Assembly (NCBI GenBank): GCA_021785095.1
Contig: JAJYGM010000392.1
Span: forward strand, 1-26,459
Length of the DNA: 26,459 bases
Direction: 5' to 3'
Source of the DNA: Actinomycetes bacterium
GTDB lineage: Bacteria; Actinomycetota; Acidimicrobiia; Acidimicrobiales; Bog-793
The notes below the pieces were generated by a model. It worked only from the letters and a program-made list of their open reading frames with translations. It was not told where the DNA came from and did not search any database. The translations under genes were made by a program, and so were the position numbers. Positions 22,831 to 26,459 of the stretch are shown here, one piece after another; the first letter of the stretch is position 1; each line of letters starts with the position of its first letter.

Positions 22831-24115
22831 CGTGCAGCTCCTCGCGCACCTGCACGGAGCGCGCGTGCGCGTCGAGGCCCTCGGCCCTCGCGATCGCCCT
22901 CACGTGCGGGGCCGCCGCCATCAGCGCGTCCTCGGTCGCTTCGATCACGTGCACCCGGCGGAGGAAATCCTCGACGCCGAGGACGCTCGAGAAACGGGCG
23001 GAGCGGAACGTCGGCAGCACATGACTCGGTCCCGCCACGTAGTCGCCGAGCGACGCCGGGGACCATGGTCCGAGGAACACGGCGCCGGCGTGCCGCACGA
23101 GCGGGACGAGCCGCTCCGGCGCCTCGCAGCAGAGCTCGAGGTGCTCGGGTGCGATCTCGTTCGAGACGGCAATTGCCTGCTCGGGGCCGTTGACGAGCAC
23201 CGCGTAGCCGCCGCCCGAGAGCGTCGACTCGATCTCAGCGCGACGGGGTGCCGACGCCACGAGCTCGCCGATCGCCCGGTTGATCTCCTTCAGCGCGAGC
23301 TCGGACCACGTGACCAGCCAACAGAGACCGTGGGGGCCGTGCTCGGCCTGGACCACGACATCGACGGCGGCACACACGGACGGGACCGTGTCGTCCGCCA
23401 CGACCACGACCTCGGAAGGTCCGGCGAACGCGGCCGGGACACCGACCACGCCTCTGACCTCCTGTTTCGCGAGGGAGACCCACCGGCTGCCTGCACCGAC
23501 GACGACGTCCACCTTCCGGACGCTCTTCGTGCCGTACGCCATGGCGGCGATCGCCTGCGGGCCGCCCACCCGGTAGATCTCGTCGACGTCGGCGAGGGCC
23601 GCCGCAGCGAGCAGCTCGTCAGGGAGCCTGCCGTCCGGGCCGGGTGGGACGCAGAGAACGACGGCACCCACGCCGGCGACCTTCGGCGGGATGGCTGTCA
23701 TGAGGACGCTCGACGGGTACCTGGCCCGTCCTCCCGGCACGTACACGCCGGCCCGCTCCACCGGGATCTCGAGTGCCTGGATCGTGAAGCCGTGGCGGCG
23801 AAAGGCGCTCCGCGGCTCGGAGCGCTGACGATGGAAGGCGTCGATGTTGTCCCGGGCGTAGGTGAGAGCCTCACGGAGCTCCGGCGGGATGCGCTCGAGG
23901 GCCATCTCGGCGTGCTCGAGCGGGACCGAGAGGTCGTCGAGGTCGACCCCGTCGAAACGCCGCGTGTACTCCCGGAGCGCCGCGTCCCCGTGCGCCCTCA
24001 CCTCGGCCACGATGGCCCGGACCTCTGCGATCGGCCCCTCGCCGGCCAGATCCGGCCTCGGCAGCAGCTGGCGCAGGTCGCCGGTGGCTTGTCGGAGGTC
24101 GAGCACGTGCAGCAC
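22817..24115 (-). CDS. hisD: Histidinol dehydrogenase
   Basis: The 432-residue zinc enzyme oxidises histidinol to histidine through two NAD-dependent steps, ending histidine biosynthesis. Motifs are VYVPGGRARYPSSVLMTAIP, YRVGGPQAIAAMAYGT, the FAGPSEVVVVADD segment, QAEHGPHG (zinc-ligand region), NEIAPEHLEL with the catalytic Glu-His pair, and GDYVAGPSHVLPT. GTG 24115 is preferred: it leads directly into HVLDLRQ, and a TACGCT box ends 6 nt upstream. The open frame reaches 24376, but that extension is antisense to the small plus-strand gene and unlike the family. It is first in the operon with hisC, menG and menF. The downstream hisB/hisH/hisA genes that often follow hisDC are missing here. Confidence 0.94.
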   Translation of the reverse strand: MLHVLDLRQATGDLRQLLPRPDLAGEGPIAEVRAIVAEVRAHGDAALREYTRRFDGVDLDDLSVPLEHAEMALERIPPELREALTYARDNIDAFHRQRSEPRSAFRRHGFTIQALEIPVERAGVYVPGGRARYPSSVLMTAIPPKVAGVGAVVLCVPPGPDGRLPDELLAAAALADVDEIYRVGGPQAIAAMAYGTKSVRKVDVVVGAGSRWVSLAKQEVRGVVGVPAAFAGPSEVVVVADDTVPSVCAAVDVVVQAEHGPHGLCWLVTWSELALKEINRAIGELVASAPRRAEIESTLSGGGYAVLVNGPEQAIAVSNEIAPEHLELCCEAPERLVPLVRHAGAVFLGPWSPASLGDYVAGPSHVLPTFRSARFSSVLGVEDFLRRVHVIEATEDALMAAAPHVRAIARAEGLDAHARSVQVREELHAERG

Positions 24116-24121
24116 CCGCGC

Positions 24122-24127
24122 AGCGTA
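24122..24127 (-). promoter_or_regulatory. Leaderless -10 box of hisD
   Basis: On the minus strand TACGCT (TANNNT) ends 6 nt before GTG 24115. No ribosome binding site precedes this GTG, consistent with a leaderless message for the hisD-hisC-menG-menF operon. Confidence 0.55.
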
Positions 24128-24171
24128 TCTGGCAGCGCCTGTTGCCTCCGAATTGCCGCCAAGATGACGGC

Positions 24172-24363
24172 ATGCCGACCGATCTCGCAGAGCTCTCGTC
24201 CATCTCGACCACGCTCGACCAGCTCGCCCGCCGTGTCGGCGCGATGGGTGACCGCGCGAGGGAGACCAAGGAGGAGGATGTGGCTTCAGAGTTGTTCGCC
24301 GTCGAGCGGGCGCTCGCTGGAGCGCAACGCCGGCTTGCCAGGATGGTAGGGCGCTCGAGCTGA
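24172..24363 (+). CDS. Small coiled-coil-like protein, unknown function
   Basis: I do not recognise a family. The 63-residue product begins MPTDLAELSSISTTLDQLAR and is nearly all predicted helix, with hydrophobic residues spaced in heptads (L5, L8, I11, L15, L18, V22) and again in the second half (V37, L41, V44, L48, L55), broken by a charged ETKEED segment. That pattern suggests a short helical hairpin or coiled coil. There is no signal peptide, membrane segment or metal motif. ATG 24172 is preferred to TTG 24142 because an xANNNT box (CAAGAT, 24160-24165) ends 6 nt before it. It diverges from hisD by 56 bp and is followed by a strong hairpin, so it looks like a complete single-gene unit. 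Being short, it could still be spurious. Confidence 0.6.
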   Translation: MPTDLAELSSISTTLDQLARRVGAMGDRARETKEEDVASELFAVERALAGAQRRLARMVGRSS

Positions 24364-24391
24364 GCAGAAAAGGCACCGAAGCCTGACGCGC

Positions 24392-24417
24392 CGACGGCGC
24401 CCCGAAGGGCGCCGTCG
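24392..24417 (+). terminator. Strong 11-bp hairpin between the small protein gene and nth
   Basis: Bases 24392-24402 and 24407-24417 form an 11-bp perfect, GC-rich stem with a CGAA tetraloop, 28 bp after the small gene's stop. No T tract follows, as is common in GC-rich actinobacteria. It lies between convergent genes and may terminate both directions. Confidence 0.65.
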
Positions 24418-24457
24418 CGGAGCGGGTCGGGCGGCGGATCCCGAAACTCCGCTCATT

Positions 24458-24483
24458 GGAACCAGGTGGCGGGAACCGGTTCC
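24458..24483. repeat. GGAACC repeats with a 12-bp palindrome
   Basis: GGAACC occurs at 24458-24463 and again at 24472-24477, where it joins GGTTCC to make the perfect palindrome GGAACCGGTTCC (24472-24483). AT-richer TATAGA follows at 24486. This resembles an operator or an ECF sigma -35 element (GGAAC, then GTT at 24479 after 16 bp). No sensible downstream gene exists on either strand, so the role is unknown. Confidence 0.4.
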
Positions 24484-24515
24484 GGTATAGACAATAGCGC
24501 GGGGCGATCGTCCTG

Positions 24516-25181
24516 TCACCGCGCGGCGGTGCCGGCGGAGGGGCAGAGTCCGGCCAGCAGGCACTCCCCGCACCTCGGCTTGCGCGCTAGGCACACACGC
24601 CTCCCGTGGAGGATGAGACGCAGGCTGAGGGACCCCCACTCGCCCTCCGGCAGCATGGCGCACAGGTCCGACTCGATCTTGACCGGGTCGGTCTCGCGCG
24701 TGAGCCCGAGACGACGCGACAGCCGCGTCACGTGGGTGTCGACCGGGAGGCCGGGAAGACCGAGCGCCACGGACCTGACGACGTTCGCAGTCTTGCGGCC
24801 GACGCCCGGGAGTGACGTCAGCTCCTCCATCGACCTCGGGAACTTCCTCGGGTGCCGTTCCGCCAGCGCGGCCGCGGCACCGATCAGGCTGGCCGACTTC
24901 GATCGGAAGAAGCCCGTCGACCTGATCATCTCCTCGAGCTCCGCCTGCGGCGCGGCGGCGAGCGAAGCGGCGTCCGGGAAGCGGGCGAAGAGCCCAGGTG
25001 TGACCATGTTCACGCGCTCGTCGGTGCACTGGGCCGAGAGGATCGTCGCCACGAGGAGCTGGAATGGTCCCTGGTGCTGCAACGCGCACAGCTTCCGGGC
25101 GCTGCCCGGGTACTCGGCCGCCAGCAGCCGCGAGATCTCGCGGGCGCGCGTCGTCCGTGCAGCCCGCGACTCCCTCGGCAT
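24516..25181 (-). CDS. nth: Endonuclease III (DNA glycosylase/AP lyase)
   Basis: The 221-residue enzyme removes oxidised pyrimidines and cleaves AP sites in base excision repair. It has the substrate-pocket block LLVATILSAQCTDERVN, the helix-hairpin-helix LTSLPGVGRKTANVV with catalytic K130, and VDTHVTRLSRRLGL with catalytic D148. The 18-residue distance equals that in E. coli Nth (K120, D138). A C-terminal C-x6-C-x2-C-x5-C cluster (CLARKPRC-GEC-LLAGLC) binds [4Fe-4S]. ATG 25181 is the start; a TACGCT box ends 8 nt upstream, giving an almost leaderless mRNA. It diverges from mshD across 71 bp and converges on the small-protein gene. Confidence 0.96.
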   Translation of the reverse strand: MPRESRAARTTRAREISRLLAAEYPGSARKLCALQHQGPFQLLVATILSAQCTDERVNMVTPGLFARFPDAASLAAAPQAELEEMIRSTGFFRSKSASLIGAAAALAERHPRKFPRSMEELTSLPGVGRKTANVVRSVALGLPGLPVDTHVTRLSRRLGLTRETDPVKIESDLCAMLPEGEWGSLSLRLILHGRRVCLARKPRCGECLLAGLCPSAGTAAR

Positions 25182-25189
25182 CGATTCGC

Positions 25190-25195
25190 AGCGTA
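25190..25195 (-). promoter_or_regulatory. -10 box of nth
   Basis: Minus-strand TACGCT, the same hexamer as at hisD, ends 8 nt before ATG 25181. Confidence 0.45.
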
Positions 25196-25240
25196 CAGAG
25201 CCGTCGCAGCCTGCAAGGCGGCCGCCTGCGCGCCGGCCAG

Positions 25241-25246
25241 TACCCT
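25241..25246 (+). promoter_or_regulatory. Leaderless -10 box of mshD
   Basis: TACCCT ends 6 nt before GTG 25253. It decides the start, because the open frame extends far upstream without family similarity. Confidence 0.55.
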
Positions 25247-25252
25247 CGCACC

Positions 25253-26227
25253 GTGCACGAAGTCGAGGTCAAGCGCCGGATGGGCGAGGCCGACATCGCC
25301 GAGCTCTCCCGGCTCGTCGAGGCTGCCTCGCATGCCGACGGGCACCGGGCGCTCGGCGAGCACAAGTGGCTGGACCTCGTGCAAGGCGGGAGGCAGGGCT
25401 TCGCCGGATTCGTCGCGCGGGAGGCGGCTGGGCGCCGCCGCGTGATCGGGTACGCCCAGCTCAGCCGCGGTCATGACTGGGCGCTCGAGTACGTCGTCCA
25501 CCCGGATTGGCGCGCCGAGCCCCAGCTGCGCACCGATCTCGTCGCGGCGGCCCTCGACGAGGTGTCGACGCAGGGAGGTGGGCACGTCCACCTCTGGGTC
25601 CCGAAGCCGGACGCGGACGACGACGCGGTCGCCGAAAGCACCGGGTTGCAGCGCGGTCGCGATCTGTACCAGATGCGCAGGGCGCTTCCCGTGAGCGAGC
25701 ACCGGTCGACGGTGAAGACGCGGGCGTTTCGCCCCGGCGAGGACGAGGAAGCATGGCTCGACGTGAACAACCGCGCCTTCCACGGCCACCCCGAGCAGGG
25801 TTCGTGGACCCGCCGGGACCTCGCACAACGGGAAGCACAGCCGTGGTTCGATCCGGCGGGCTTCCTGCTGTACGAGGTCGGCAGCGCGCTCGCGGCTTTT
25901 TGTTGGACGAAGGTGCAGGAGGACGAGCACGAGCCGGGAGAGGTGGGCGAGATCTACGTGATCGCCGTGAACCCAGACTTCCAGGGGCGGGGTCTCGGCA
26001 AAGAGCTCGTCCTCGCCGGCCTCGAGCACCTGTCGTCGCTCGGCCTGACGAAGGCGATGCTGTACGTCGATCGGGACAACGAGGAAGCCCGCGGCCTCTA
26101 CCGGGCTCTCGGCTTCCACGACGACCACGTCGACCGTGCCTACACCGGCGACGTCGCTCCGGCCACTGGCGTTGCGACGGGCGCCGGCGTCGCGACGGTC
26201 GCCGGCACCGAGGTCGAGACACGGTGA
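25253..26227 (+). CDS. mshD: Mycothiol synthase (MshD), double GNAT acetyltransferase
   Basis: The 324-residue protein acetylates Cys-GlcN-Ins with acetyl-CoA, the last step of mycothiol synthesis. It contains two tandem GNAT domains. The N-terminal one (to about residue 150, with GEHKWLDLV and RRVIGYAQLS) is degenerate. The C-terminal one holds the MshD-specific FHGHPEQGSWT block, PWFDPAGFLL, and the acetyl-CoA loop VNPDFQGRGLGKELV, then LYVDRDNEEARGLYRALGF. The tail after about residue 305 is Ala/Gly/Val-rich and contains two 18-bp tandem units (26168-26185, 26186-26203). GTG 25253 is set by the -10 box 6 nt upstream. The stop overlaps the rlmN start as GTGA. Mycothiol marks the host as an actinobacterium. 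Confidence 0.92.
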   Translation: MHEVEVKRRMGEADIAELSRLVEAASHADGHRALGEHKWLDLVQGGRQGFAGFVAREAAGRRRVIGYAQLSRGHDWALEYVVHPDWRAEPQLRTDLVAAALDEVSTQGGGHVHLWVPKPDADDDAVAESTGLQRGRDLYQMRRALPVSEHRSTVKTRAFRPGEDEEAWLDVNNRAFHGHPEQGSWTRRDLAQREAQPWFDPAGFLLYEVGSALAAFCWTKVQEDEHEPGEVGEIYVIAVNPDFQGRGLGKELVLAGLEHLSSLGLTKAMLYVDRDNEEARGLYRALGFHDDHVDRAYTGDVAPATGVATGAGVATVAGTEVETR

Positions 26228-26459
26228 GCCGCTTCGATCTGAGCCGTGAGGAGCTCGCCGCGATCCTGGCCGGTGAGCCCGCGTACCGGGTCGACCAGGT
26301 GTGGGACGGCCTCTACCGTCTCCACGCCGATCCGTCCGAGTTGACGTCCTTGCCCCGCATGCTCCGCGACCTGCTCGCCCACGACCCTCGGCTGGCGCCG
26401 GCCTGGGTCCTCGTGGCCGAGACGACGAGCGACCGCGACACGACCTGGAAGTGGTTGCT
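26224..26459 (+). CDS. rlmN: 23S rRNA/tRNA (adenine-C2) methyltransferase RlmN, N-terminal part
   Basis: The first 78 codons of a radical SAM methyltransferase are present before the window ends. RlmN methylates A2503 of 23S rRNA and A37 of some tRNAs. The visible N-terminal accessory domain reads FDLSREELAAILAGEPAYR, then VDQVWDGLYR, LTSLPRMLRDLL and a TTWKWLL near the edge, all in the family's usual order. The CxxxCxxC cluster lies beyond the window. The GTG start overlaps the mshD stop by 4 bp, so it is likely cotranscribed with mshD. Confidence 0.9.
   Translation, partial: MSRFDLSREELAAILAGEPAYRVDQVWDGLYRLHADPSELTSLPRMLRDLLAHDPRLAPAWVLVAETTSDRDTTWKWL

Noticed and set aside
24116..24376. 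N-terminal extension of HisD
   Set aside because: The extension is Arg/Pro-rich, antisense to the small plus-strand gene, and the leaderless promoter would be inside it.
1..26459. tRNA genes, CRISPR arrays, transposons, prophage or integron parts
   Set aside because: Looked for cloverleaf arms, regular repeats with spacers, transposase/integrase motifs and terminal inverted repeats. None found by eye.

Overview
This window is a GC-rich, gene-dense chromosomal segment from an actinobacterium. The best marker is a mycothiol synthase gene (mshD), because mycothiol is a thiol of Actinobacteria. It is supported by menaquinone genes, frequent GTG starts, many 4-bp start/stop overlaps (ATGA or GTGA), and TANNNT -10 boxes placed 6-8 nt before start codons, which is the signature of leaderless mRNAs. 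A deep-branching class such as Acidimicrobiia fits, but this is inference from overall character and no rRNA is present to test it. I see no tRNA, rRNA, CRISPR array, transposase, integrase or phage gene. This is mostly core genome.

Layout. (1) 1-6142: the 3' end of aspS, a small convergent zinc-ribbon protein gene, then rarA-alaS-ruvX-aroE, all on the plus strand and tightly packed. (2) 6188-9469: a RodA-type SEDS glycan polymerase and a bifunctional-nuclease-domain protein on the plus strand, facing a second SEDS protein on the minus strand. (3) 9493-14121: ppk1, a Ppx/GppA phosphatase with an HD domain, and a DUF2236 (MpaB-type) oxygenase, apparently one operon. ppk1 and the second SEDS gene diverge from only about 23 bp and appear to share a symmetric bidirectional promoter. 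(4) 14122-14362: a decayed remnant that reads like the two ends of a GH15 glucoamylase-type gene. (5) 14363-16584, minus: a UPF0104/LPG-synthase-like membrane protein followed by an agmatinase-family ureohydrolase. (6) 16660-19738, plus: an AI-2E family permease, a polyprenol-phosphate mannosyltransferase and an alpha/beta hydrolase. (7) 19698-24115, minus: hisD-hisC-menG-menF as one overlapping operon that mixes histidine and menaquinone biosynthesis. (8) 24172-26459: a 63-residue coiled-coil-like protein, a strong hairpin, nth (minus), then mshD and the start of rlmN (plus).

Functional themes are translation and rRNA modification (aspS, alaS, rlmN), genome maintenance (rarA, ruvX, nth), envelope synthesis (two SEDS proteins, mannosyltransferase, UPF0104 protein), polyphosphate turnover (ppk1, ppx), and shikimate, chorismate, menaquinone and histidine metabolism.

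I did not find an obvious new multi-gene system. The items most worth attention are the bidirectional leaderless promoter between ppk1 and the SEDS gene, the probable CTG start of hisC, the GH15-like gene relic, the GGAACC repeat/palindrome cluster near 24470, and two small uncharacterised proteins.
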